DNA of 13,011 nt, taken from the NCBI GenBank assembly GCA_904420055.1, contig CAJFTV010000173.1, forward strand, positions 1 through 13,011, in the 5' to 3' direction. Below, piece after piece: positions 5,892 through 12,975 of the stretch; positions within the stretch are counted from its first letter, which is position 1; the number at the start of each line of letters is the position of its first letter. This stretch comes from Candidatus Alloscillospira gallinarum. Lineage in GTDB: Bacteria > Bacillota > Clostridia > Oscillospirales > Oscillospiraceae. Made by a program: the position numbers and the translations under genes. The notes under the pieces are model-generated. The model ran no database searches and had not been told where the DNA came from. It saw only the letters and a program-made list of their open reading frames with translations.

Positions 5892-7157
5892 ATGATTTTC
5901 TTTGACCTGGACGGAACCCTGTACAAAACTCACGAGACGTGCCTTCCTCCCCTTAAATCCCTGTGCCGGCAGCATGGCATTCCTCTTTCTGCCGAGGGGG
6001 AAAGTTTTTTAATCTGCAACACAACAGACGCTTTTTTAAGCAAGTATGCGCCGAAAATGCCGGAATATGAAAAAAACCAGTTTAAAAAAACTCTTTCTGA
6101 TATGGAACTTCTTGAGGTTGAAAAGCACGGGCGGCTTTTTGATGGAGTGACAGACATGCTCATCTCCCTTAAATCTGACGGTTTCTCTCTTGGAATATGC
6201 GGAATGGGCAGCCGAAAATATATAGACCGTGTACTAACAAAGTGCGGTATAAAACAGTATTTTGACACTGTGCTCCACCGCGTCCCCGGAAAGACAAAGG
6301 TACAGGTTCTGTCTGAATATATAAGCCAAACCGGACTTGTGCCGGAAAAATGCGTGTTTGTCGGAGACAGCCTGACAGACTACAGTGCGGCAGAAAACAG
6401 CGGTGTTCCGTTTGTCGGTGTCAGCTATGGATTTGGCCTGTACGACATTGACGGGAAATGCATATTGGCAGATACGCCCGGTAAAATCCCTGAAAAAATA
6501 TATCTTGCCCACGTTTTCTCTACAATAGAAAATGAAATTAAAGCCAAAGGCAGTCCCGTAATTTTAGGTATAAACGGCATTGACACATCTGGAAAGACAG
6601 TGTTTTCCGAAGAGCTTGCACAGTTTCTATCCTGCCGCGGATACAGTCCTGTCGTACTGCATCTGGACGATTTTCATCACCCTAAAGGCATACGCTATCA
6701 GGACCTGTCGCCCGCGGGATATATCAATTACTCCTTCGACCTTGACAAACTCCGCGATGTCCTAACAGCGGCAAAGAAAAGGCAAGCCGGCCGGGAGTTC
6801 ACCCTTCTGGACCTTGACACAGATACCTATTCAAAGACACTCAGCCTCACCGTTTCAGACAATACCATAATTATTGTGGAGGGCGTCCTGCTCTACCGCC
6901 CGCCGGTAAACAGCTTTTTTGACTACAGAATTTTCCTAGACATAGATAAAGACACCCTACTTCACAGGGCCAAACTCCGCGACGTTCCAAAATACGGCGA
7001 AGAGTTTTTAAAAAAATACATCTCACGTTATATCCCCGCCCACGAAATATACATGAGAGAATATCACCCCACGGAAACCTGCGACCTTATAATCGACAAC
7101 AATGACTTTAAAAAACCCCGCATAATACAGCACTTAAGTTCTTCAAATGCTGATTAA
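5892..7157 (+). CDS. HAD phosphatase fused to uridine-kinase-like P-loop kinase
   Basis: A 421-residue two-domain protein. The start is ATG 5892, not the ATG at 5862, because GGAGGTG stands 5 bases before 5892 and the HAD motif then begins at residue 1 of the fold. Residues 1 to about 210 are a HAD-superfamily phosphatase (subfamily I, phosphoglycolate-phosphatase-like): MIFFDLDGTLY with Asp5 and Asp7, GICGMGS as motif II, and VFVGDSLTD with Asp159 and Asp163 as motif IV. Residues from about 220 on form a P-loop kinase of the uridine kinase/phosphoribulokinase type. It has Walker A GINGIDTSGKT (226-236), VVLHLDDFHHP, IIIVEGVLLYRP and a C-terminal D-RIFLDID/RAKLRD segment. The kinase part should phosphorylate a nucleoside or other small alcohol with ATP, and the HAD part should remove a phosphate; substrates are not shown. 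Cytoplasmic, apparently transcribed alone. The two domains are read from one uninterrupted frame. Confidence 0.88.
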   Translation: MIFFDLDGTLYKTHETCLPPLKSLCRQHGIPLSAEGESFLICNTTDAFLSKYAPKMPEYEKNQFKKTLSDMELLEVEKHGRLFDGVTDMLISLKSDGFSLGICGMGSRKYIDRVLTKCGIKQYFDTVLHRVPGKTKVQVLSEYISQTGLVPEKCVFVGDSLTDYSAAENSGVPFVGVSYGFGLYDIDGKCILADTPGKIPEKIYLAHVFSTIENEIKAKGSPVILGINGIDTSGKTVFSEELAQFLSCRGYSPVVLHLDDFHHPKGIRYQDLSPAGYINYSFDLDKLRDVLTAAKKRQAGREFTLLDLDTDTYSKTLSLTVSDNTIIIVEGVLLYRPPVNSFFDYRIFLDIDKDTLLHRAKLRDVPKYGEEFLKKYISRYIPAHEIYMREYHPTETCDLIIDNNDFKKPRIIQHLSSSNAD

Positions 7158-7343
7158 TCCTTCCCCCTTCACAGGAGTAAAACGTATGCGGTCATGCGGT
7201 TTTTGCATGTGTAAATTTTTCTTAACAATAACCCACGCATACTCCGGCAGATTGCTGTAAACCAAGTCAGTTTTTTAGCCGTTCATGCGTCAAATATATC
7301 AAAATATCGCTGATGTCCAGTATATCACCACAAAAAGATACGA
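7158..7343. other. Intergenic stretch ahead of the URO-D/GRE operon
   Basis: No gene is seen. A weak hairpin (CATGC 7193-7197 with GCATG 7205-7209), followed by ATTTTTCTT, might end transcription of the kinase gene, but the stem is only 5 bp. A 7-base inverted repeat, GTATGCG (7184-7190) with CGCATAC (7236-7242), encloses it. Neither is strong. Confidence 0.3.
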
Positions 7344-7372
7344 TTGACAAACATGATAATATTCTGTAGAAT
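7344..7372 (+). promoter_or_regulatory. Strong promoter of the URO-D/GRE/activase operon
   Basis: A perfect TTGACA (7344-7349) is followed after 17 bases by TAGAAT (7367-7372). Transcription should start near 7379, giving a leader of about 53 bases before the ATG at 7432. No other promoter-like pair is evident between the three genes. Confidence 0.75.
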
Positions 7373-7383
7373 AATTACATACT

Positions 7384-7396
7384 GTAAGTATCTTAC
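7384..7396 (+). promoter_or_regulatory. Possible operator just downstream of the operon start
   Basis: GTAAG-TAT-CTTAC is a perfect 5+5 inverted repeat centred about 11 bases after the predicted start of transcription. The position suits a repressor controlling substrate-induced expression. No regulator gene is next to the operon, and the short site could arise by chance. Confidence 0.4.
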
Positions 7397-7431
7397 TAAT
7401 TAAATACATATACTATCATTGGAGGTTAGCT

Positions 7432-8511
7432 ATGGCAGTACCTGCATTTGACCCGAAAGAGCTGGAGGTTACCGGCCAGACTCACACAATACACGGTCCG
7501 GCACCGCTCTATAATTACCCTGTAACTATGGGCGAAGCCTTTATCGCAGCCGTAAGGGACCGTAATCCCATCTGGGAGATTTCCGGCATTGAGAGCCAGA
7601 TATTTACCCCCCGCCTTATTCCAGATAACGTCGCACGTGCTTTAGTCTTTGAGAGCAAACCCTTTGACGCACTGAAGGACGGCGGCGGCAAGGACATGTT
7701 CGGCATCGACTGGGAGTATATTCCCGTTGCAGGCGGCTCTATGGTCCGTCCCGGCAAGCCCTTCATGGAGGACATGAATGAGTGGGAAGAGAAAATTGTA
7801 TGGCCGGATGTTGACTCCTGGGACTGGGAAGGCAGCGCCGAGGAGAATAAGGAATACGTAAGCACCGGCAAAAACATACAGGTGTGGTTCCAGACAGGCT
7901 GGTTTGAGAGAATTATCTCTTTCATGGAGTTTGAAGGCGCTATTATGGCGCTCTTTGACGAGGACCAGCAGGACGCAATCCACGCTTTCTTCGATAAACT
8001 GTCAGACCTCTATATCAATATCATTGACCACTTTGTAAAATATTTCCCCCAGGTTACATCTTTCTACATGCATGACGACTGGGGCTCCCAGAAAGAGACA
8101 TTCTTCTCACCCACTCTGGTTGAGGAGATGATTGTCCCCCACATGAAAAAGGTTACCGACCATATCCATAAGATTGGCAGATGTGCAGAGCTTCACTCCT
8201 GCGGCCAGATTATGAAGCAGGTTCCCAATATGATAAAGGCAGGCTGGGATACCTGGAGCGGTCAGGTTATGAACGACACTCAGGCAATTTACGAGCAGTA
8301 CGGCGACAAAATTGTCATCGGTGTTATTCCCGAGCAGTTTGACCCCGAGACTACCTCCGAGGAGGAGCAGAGACGCCTCGCCCGTGAGTTTGTTGAGAAG
8401 TTCTGTGACCCCAAAAAGCCAAGCGTTGTAAATCTATACGGCACCGCCTGCTTTACCGACGCATACAGAGAAGAGCTTTACAAGCAGTCTCGTATACGTT
8501 ACTCCAAATAA
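7432..8511 (+). CDS. URO-D/MtaA-superfamily protein (putative methyltransferase) of the GRE operon
   Basis: A 359-residue cytoplasmic protein of the uroporphyrinogen decarboxylase-like TIM-barrel superfamily. Recognisable parts are FGIDWEYIPVAGGSMVRPG, WPDVDSWDWE, FYMHDDWGSQKETFFSP, the run AELHSCGQI and NLYGTACFTDAY. The pattern His255-x-Cys257 plus Cys340 matches the zinc ligands (H-x-C ... C) of MtaA/MtbA-type corrinoid:thiol methyltransferases, in which zinc activates the thiol. The N-terminal Arg/Asp signature of true HemE is not seen, so porphyrinogen decarboxylation is unlikely. No corrinoid protein, MtaB-like methyltransferase or corrinoid activator is in the window, so a methyl donor would have to come from elsewhere. 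It starts at ATG 7432, 6 bases after GGAGG. It leads a three-gene operon, 46 bases ahead of the GRE, so it should act on the same substrate or product. The superfamily is certain; the activity is inferred. Confidence 0.85.
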   Translation: MAVPAFDPKELEVTGQTHTIHGPAPLYNYPVTMGEAFIAAVRDRNPIWEISGIESQIFTPRLIPDNVARALVFESKPFDALKDGGGKDMFGIDWEYIPVAGGSMVRPGKPFMEDMNEWEEKIVWPDVDSWDWEGSAEENKEYVSTGKNIQVWFQTGWFERIISFMEFEGAIMALFDEDQQDAIHAFFDKLSDLYINIIDHFVKYFPQVTSFYMHDDWGSQKETFFSPTLVEEMIVPHMKKVTDHIHKIGRCAELHSCGQIMKQVPNMIKAGWDTWSGQVMNDTQAIYEQYGDKIVIGVIPEQFDPETTSEEEQRRLAREFVEKFCDPKKPSVVNLYGTACFTDAYREELYKQSRIRYSK

Positions 8512-8557
8512 GATAGACACATTAATTTGAGAAAATAAATTGTAAAGGAGAAGAATT

Positions 8558-10981
8558 ATGTTTGAGTTCAAACCTGTTACTCCCCGCGTTCAGGCTATAC
8601 GCGAGAAGTACCGCAACACAAGGCCAAAAGTTGATATCAACCGCTATCGTCTCGTGACCGAGTTCTACATGAACAACCCGCAGCTGACCGGTATCCTTAA
8701 ACGTGCCAAGAACCTGCGCAACCTCTTTGAGAACATGCCTGTTCTCATCAACGAGAACGAGGTCATTGTCGGCTGGCAGGGCGCCACGTACCGTTGCTGC
8801 GCTCTCTACCCCGAGACCTCTTTCAACTGGTTTATGAAGGAGCTCCGCGCCGGCACAATCCCGAAGCGTGAGCAGGACCCCTATGACATCGACCCCGAGG
8901 ACGAGAAGTACCTCCTTGAGACCGGTGACTTCTGGGACAAGAACAGCATGAGCGCCATTGTTGACGAGTACATGCCCCGTTATCACCGTGACAACATGAT
9001 TGGCAACGGCGTTCTCTTCTTCGGAGCCAAGGACAACTGCCAGTCACCTGTCGGTCACTTTGTCGCCAACTTCTGGAACGCAACCCAGAAGGGCTTTGGT
9101 GCCATAAGAGACGAGGCCCGCGCAAAAATGGCCCAGTACGAAGAGGAAGGCCTTATCGGAGACACCATCTACAAGTACAACTTCTACCGCGCTATCGACA
9201 TTGTCAGCGAAGGTATTATCCACTGGTCCAAGAGATATGCCCGTGAGTGTGAGCGTCTTGCCGCTATAGAAGAGAATCCCGAGCGTAAAAAGGAACTTCT
9301 TGAAATGGCAGATTGCCTTGACTGGATTATGGAGCACCCCTGCCGCAATTTCCACGACGCTGTTCAGTGTATCTACCTGTATCAGCTCTCCATGTGCATG
9401 GACGGCCAGCAGCACGGCATCAGCTATGGTCGTGTTGACCAGTATCTCGGCCATTATTATGAGCAGGACATCGCAAACGGAACCATCACCCCTGAGTATG
9501 CTCAGGAGATTATGGACCTCTTCTACCTCAAGGTGGCAGAGTGCAACAAAATCTGGTCTGAAGGCGCAACAAAGTCCGGCCCGGGCTACACCTCCGGCCA
9601 GCTTATGACCCTCGGCGGAGTTGACCGCGACGGCAACGACGCCACAAACCCTGTGACATACATGATGCTTCAGTCCGCCGGACGTCTCGTTCTTCACGAC
9701 CCACCGCAGGCTCTCCGTATCCACGACAATACTCCTGACGAGCTCTGGGAGGCCGCTATTGAGACAACAAAGAAGGCGGGCGGCGTTCCCACCTTCGAGT
9801 ATGACGGTGTTATTATTCCCGCACTTATGAAGCGCGGTATTCCACTTGAGGACGCGAGAAACTACTGCCTCCACGGCTGTGTTGAGCCCGGCGTAGGCGG
9901 TTATGAGTGGGCACAGCCCGGCGGAACCGGCACAGAATCCTACCTCAACATTGCAAACGCAATGCTTCTCGCTATAAACAACGGCATTAACCCCATGAAG
10001 TTCCCCGGCGCACCAGAGCCGAAGCAGACCGGCCCAGCAACAGGCTACCTCTACGAGATGAACAGCATGGACGAGGTTCTCGCAGCTGTTAAAACTCAGT
10101 TTGATTTCTTCTGCAAGTGGCAGTGCGCAAACATAAACGCCTGGGAGTCCATGAGTTCCTTCCACAACCCCCTGCCCATGGTTTCCGCAACTATGGAGGG
10201 CTGCATGGAGTCCGGCAAGGACGTACAGTGCGGCGGCGCAAAGTACAACTCCACCGGTAACTCCTGCATTGGTCTCGGCAATGTTGCAGACAGCCTGAAC
10301 ATCATCGACTATGTCTGCTTTAAGAAGAAGCTGGCCACAACAAGAGAGCTCTACGATGCAATAATGGCCAACTGGGAGGGCTATGAGGAGCTGCGCCAGA
10401 TTATTAACGGCGAGGTTCCCCGTTACGGCAACGGCAATCCTGAGGCTGATAAGTATGTTGACTTCACAGCTTCCACATATGCAAAGGCTATTAACAAGGC
10501 AACCGGTCCACGCGGCGGATTCTCCGCAGGCTGCTACCCTGTCACCGCCAACGTCATATTCGGCTGGTTCACATGGGCCACACCCGACGGACGTAAGTGC
10601 GGCGACCCGCTTACCGACGGTATCTCCAACGTACAGGGTATGGATAAGAACGGCCCTGTGTCCTTCCTCAATTCTGTTCTCAATTTTGACCAGACTGAGT
10701 ATGGCAATGGTACGCTCTGCAACATGAAGTTCCACCCCACCGCGCTGAAGGGCGCCGACGGTAATATGAAGCTCCGCACCATCATGGAGACTTACTTCCA
10801 GGAGGGCGGTATGGAGCTCCAGCTTAACATCGTCTCCAGCGACACACTGAGAGATGCCCAGAAGCACCCGGAGAACTACAAAGACCTTGTTGTCCGCGTA
10901 GCAGGCTTCTCCGCTTACTTCGTAGAAGTCTTTAAGGGCTGCCAGGACGACCTCATCAGCAGAACTGAGATGTCTATGTAA
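8558..10981 (+). CDS. Glycyl radical enzyme of unassigned substrate (dehydratase/lyase/decarboxylase class)
   Basis: An 807-residue GRE with the two-domain PFL-like architecture. The radical site is RVAGFSAYF near the C-terminus, with Gly783 carrying the radical 24 residues from the end. The finger-loop site is HGCVEPG, with Cys441 as the thiyl residue and Glu443 as the likely general base. The C-x-E motif is that of eliminases and arylacetate decarboxylases, whereas pyruvate formate-lyases have Cys-Cys. Other family marks are VGHFVAN, YGRVDQYL, GPGYTSGQLMTLGG and EGCMESGKDVQCGGAKYN. There is no N-terminal extension of the kind that targets some GREs to microcompartments. AAGGAG sits 7 bases before the ATG. 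Codon choice is strongly biased (CGC/CGT for Arg, CTC/CTT for Leu), suggesting high expression. Downstream, 29 bases away, lies its activase; upstream a URO-D-like protein. Not CutC, HypD or isethionate lyase by context; the substrate is unknown. Confidence 0.93.
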   Translation: MFEFKPVTPRVQAIREKYRNTRPKVDINRYRLVTEFYMNNPQLTGILKRAKNLRNLFENMPVLINENEVIVGWQGATYRCCALYPETSFNWFMKELRAGTIPKREQDPYDIDPEDEKYLLETGDFWDKNSMSAIVDEYMPRYHRDNMIGNGVLFFGAKDNCQSPVGHFVANFWNATQKGFGAIRDEARAKMAQYEEEGLIGDTIYKYNFYRAIDIVSEGIIHWSKRYARECERLAAIEENPERKKELLEMADCLDWIMEHPCRNFHDAVQCIYLYQLSMCMDGQQHGISYGRVDQYLGHYYEQDIANGTITPEYAQEIMDLFYLKVAECNKIWSEGATKSGPGYTSGQLMTLGGVDRDGNDATNPVTYMMLQSAGRLVLHDPPQALRIHDNTPDELWEAAIETTKKAGGVPTFEYDGVIIPALMKRGIPLEDARNYCLHGCVEPGVGGYEWAQPGGTGTESYLNIANAMLLAINNGINPMKFPGAPEPKQTGPATGYLYEMNSMDEVLAAVKTQFDFFCKWQCANINAWESMSSFHNPLPMVSATMEGCMESGKDVQCGGAKYNSTGNSCIGLGNVADSLNIIDYVCFKKKLATTRELYDAIMANWEGYEELRQIINGEVPRYGNGNPEADKYVDFTASTYAKAINKATGPRGGFSAGCYPVTANVIFGWFTWATPDGRKCGDPLTDGISNVQGMDKNGPVSFLNSVLNFDQTEYGNGTLCNMKFHPTALKGADGNMKLRTIMETYFQEGGMELQLNIVSSDTLRDAQKHPENYKDLVVRVAGFSAYFVEVFKGCQDDLISRTEMSM

Positions 10982-11010
10982 AATTATAATTTCTGAAAGA
11001 GAAACTAAAT

Positions 11011-11967
11011 ATGGAAGAAAAAGTACTAACCGGAAGAATTTACGATATTCAGGGCTTTTCCGTTCAGGACGGCCCCGGCATACGGACGACAGCCTTTTTA
11101 AAAGGCTGTCCCCTCCGCTGTCCATGGTGCCACAGCCCCGAATCACAGGCCTTTTATCCCCAGCTTAGCTGGATAAATATGCGCTGTCTGGGAACTGAGG
11201 CCTGTGACAGCCGCTGCATTAAGGCATGTCCCAAAGGCGCTATTGAGCTCGGTGATACACGTCTTGATGCAAAAACCATGACAGACCTTCAGATGGTCCA
11301 TGTAAATCGCGATATCTGCGACAACTGCGGCAAATGCGCCGAAGTATGTCACCCACACGCACTGTACATATGCGGTGAGGATTACACAGTAGACCAGCTC
11401 GTTGAGAGACTTCTGCAGGACAGAAAGTTCTTTAAAATGGGCGGCGGTGTAACTATCTCCGGCGGTGAATGTCTATGTCAGGTTGAATTCGTTGTAGAGG
11501 TAATAAAGCGCCTTAAGGAAGAGGGCATAAATATTGCCATAGATACAACGGGATTTGCCCCATGGGAAACAGTTCAAAAGGTTCTTCCGTATACTGACCT
11601 GTTCCTGTACGACTTAAAGCACATGGACAGCGAAAAACACAAGCAGATGGTCGGCGTTCCAAATGAGCTCATTCTGGAAAACGCCAAAAAGCTGGCTGAG
11701 GTGGGTGCCAAAATGCAGATTCGTATCCCCGTCATACCCATGTTCAACAATGACGAGGAAAATATCCGCAAGACGGCCGAGTTCTGTAAGGGGTTAGGCG
11801 ATGCTGTGACAGTTATCCAGCTTCTCCCCTATCACAATTTGGGCGTCACAAAGTATCTGCGCATAAGCGATAAGCCTGTGGCGGAGGCCACTCCCCCCAG
11901 CGACAAGCAGATGCAGCGCTTAAAATCCATCATGGAAGAGTACGGCCTGCCTGTCACAATCCACTGA
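11011..11967 (+). CDS. Glycyl radical enzyme activating enzyme (radical SAM)
   Basis: A 318-residue activase that uses S-adenosylmethionine and a [4Fe-4S] cluster to abstract hydrogen from the GRE glycine (Gly783 of the preceding protein). The radical SAM motif is C33-x3-C37-x2-C40 in LKGCPLRCPWCHSPES. An inserted ferredoxin-like domain follows, with Cys59, 65, 69 and 73 and then Cys103, 106, 109 and 113, enough for two more [4Fe-4S] clusters. The first set has the loose spacing C-x5-C-x3-C-x3-CP; the second is a standard C-x2-C-x2-C-x3-C. This insert is typical of GRE activases other than PflA. At the SAM-binding GGE motif the chain reads SGGECLCQ, where most relatives have SGGEP; Cys154 and Cys156 are two extra cysteines. 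The ribosome site is weak (GAAAGAGAAA, 10981-11010 gap), so expression below the GRE is likely. Last gene of the operon, ended by the palindrome at 11975. Confidence 0.95.
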   Translation: MEEKVLTGRIYDIQGFSVQDGPGIRTTAFLKGCPLRCPWCHSPESQAFYPQLSWINMRCLGTEACDSRCIKACPKGAIELGDTRLDAKTMTDLQMVHVNRDICDNCGKCAEVCHPHALYICGEDYTVDQLVERLLQDRKFFKMGGGVTISGGECLCQVEFVVEVIKRLKEEGINIAIDTTGFAPWETVQKVLPYTDLFLYDLKHMDSEKHKQMVGVPNELILENAKKLAEVGAKMQIRIPVIPMFNNDEENIRKTAEFCKGLGDAVTVIQLLPYHNLGVTKYLRISDKPVAEATPPSDKQMQRLKSIMEEYGLPVTIH

Positions 11968-11974
11968 TAACCGT

Positions 11975-12009
11975 ATCCGGCTCACGATATCGTGAGCCGG
12001 ATTTTTATT
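11975..12009 (+). terminator. Rho-independent terminator of the GRE operon
   Basis: A perfect 28-base palindrome (14-bp arms ATCCGGCTCACGAT, 11975-12002) is followed by TTTTTATTTTT. It begins 8 bases after the activase stop. This is a strong terminator and marks the 3' end of the three-gene operon. Confidence 0.93.
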
Positions 12010-12017
12010 TTTCCGGA

Positions 12018-12046
12018 TTGTAATGAGCCCAAAAATCCCGTATAAT
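12018..12046 (+). promoter_or_regulatory. Promoter of the downstream HAD phosphatase gene
   Basis: TTGTAA (12018-12023), 17 bases, then a perfect TATAAT (12041-12046). Transcription should start near 12053, about 32 bases before the ATG at 12085. Placed just after the preceding terminator, it makes this gene a separate unit. Confidence 0.7.
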
Positions 12047-12084
12047 GAAAAAAACAGCTCTCGTCTGAAGTGAGGTGCACCCAA

Positions 12085-12975
12085 ATGAGCCCCAAGTATG
12101 AACGCAGACATAAGGAAGACCTCCCCGTTCTTGCCATCTGTTATGATTTTGACAGGACGCTCACCCCCGATGACATGCAGGCACAGGGATATATTCAGTC
12201 TGTCGGATATGATGTTGGCAAATTCTGGGACGAGTCAAATGAGCTTGCCCAGAAAAACGATATGGATACCAACCTTGCCTATATGTACAAAATGCTTGAA
12301 GAGGCAGAGGGCAACTTTGTGTTCAATAAGAAGGCACTGGCAGAGTACGGTTCCCGGGTCAGCTTATTTCCCGGCGTCCGCGACTGGTTCGAGCGGATAC
12401 GGCAGTACGGTACAAAACATGGCGTCACCGTCGAGCACTATATCATTTCATCGGGCCTTAAAGAGATGATTGAGGGTACTGAAATGGCAAAAAACGGCGC
12501 ATTTGAGAAGATATATGCCAGCTCATTCTATTTTAACTCACGCGGCGTAGCCGTTTGGCCGGCTCAGGCCATAAACTACACAAATAAAACACAGTTTCTG
12601 TTCCGCATAGAAAAGGGCGTGCTTGACATAAACGACCCGGGCGTAAACGATTACTTTCCTCCCGAGGAAATAAGGGTGCCTTTCAGAAATATGGTATACA
12701 TCGGTGACAGCGACACGGATATTCCATGTATGAAGCTTGTAAACTCGTATGGGGGACACTCCATCGGAGTATATGACCCAAATACCGCAGATAAGGCCAA
12801 GGTTTATAAGATGATGCACAATAACCGCATACGCTATTTTGCCCCGGCTGACTACTCTGAAAACTCAGACCTTGACAGGCTGATTAAGTCAATTATTGAA
12901 AAAACCGCAGCTTATGAGGCACTTGAGGACATACATCTTGCCAATATATCCGAGACAGCCAGAAGCAGCAGGTAA
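12085..12975 (+). CDS. HAD-superfamily phosphatase
   Basis: A 296-residue cytoplasmic phosphatase of the phosphoserine-phosphatase-like HAD group. Motif I is ICYDFDRTLTPDD with Asp21 (nucleophile) and Asp23; Arg replaces the usual Gly after it (DFDRT rather than DxDGT), as in several HAD members. Motif II is HYIISSGLKEM. Motif IV is VYIGDSDTDIPCM. Between motifs I and II lies a long helical cap (GYDVGKFWDE ... YMYKMLEEAEG), which probably chooses the substrate. The start is ATG 12085 because GAGGTG (12073-12077 plus flanks) stands 7 bases ahead; the earlier GTG at 12070 lacks a ribosome site at proper distance. It has its own promoter and is not part of the GRE operon. Substrate unknown; the family includes small-metabolite phosphatases. 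Confidence 0.9.
   Translation: MSPKYERRHKEDLPVLAICYDFDRTLTPDDMQAQGYIQSVGYDVGKFWDESNELAQKNDMDTNLAYMYKMLEEAEGNFVFNKKALAEYGSRVSLFPGVRDWFERIRQYGTKHGVTVEHYIISSGLKEMIEGTEMAKNGAFEKIYASSFYFNSRGVAVWPAQAINYTNKTQFLFRIEKGVLDINDPGVNDYFPPEEIRVPFRNMVYIGDSDTDIPCMKLVNSYGGHSIGVYDPNTADKAKVYKMMHNNRIRYFAPADYSENSDLDRLIKSIIEKTAAYEALEDIHLANISETARSSR

Noticed and set aside
7184..7242. GTATGCG...CGCATAC inverted repeat as an operator or terminator.
   Set aside because: Seven bases separated by 45 is easily expected by chance in AT-rich DNA, and the enclosed hairpin is weak.
7432..8511. Naming this gene hemE (uroporphyrinogen decarboxylase).
   Set aside because: The N-terminal Arg/Asp signature of HemE is not seen, the zinc-ligand pattern is methyltransferase-like, and no haem genes are nearby.
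8558..10981. Assigning the GRE as choline TMA-lyase (CutC), hydroxyproline dehydratase (HypD) or pyruvate formate-lyase.
   Set aside because: PFL has Cys-Cys where this has Cys-x-Glu. No microcompartment genes or proC are present, and the residues after GCVEP differ from the CutC pattern as I recall it. No alignment could be run, so this stays open in detail.
9044..11146. A 700-codon open frame on the minus strand opposite the GRE and activase genes.
   Set aside because: It is a shadow of strong codon bias in the GRE gene. It resembles no protein family, is rich in Cys, Val and Ala in an unordered way, and lies opposite a well-conserved enzyme.
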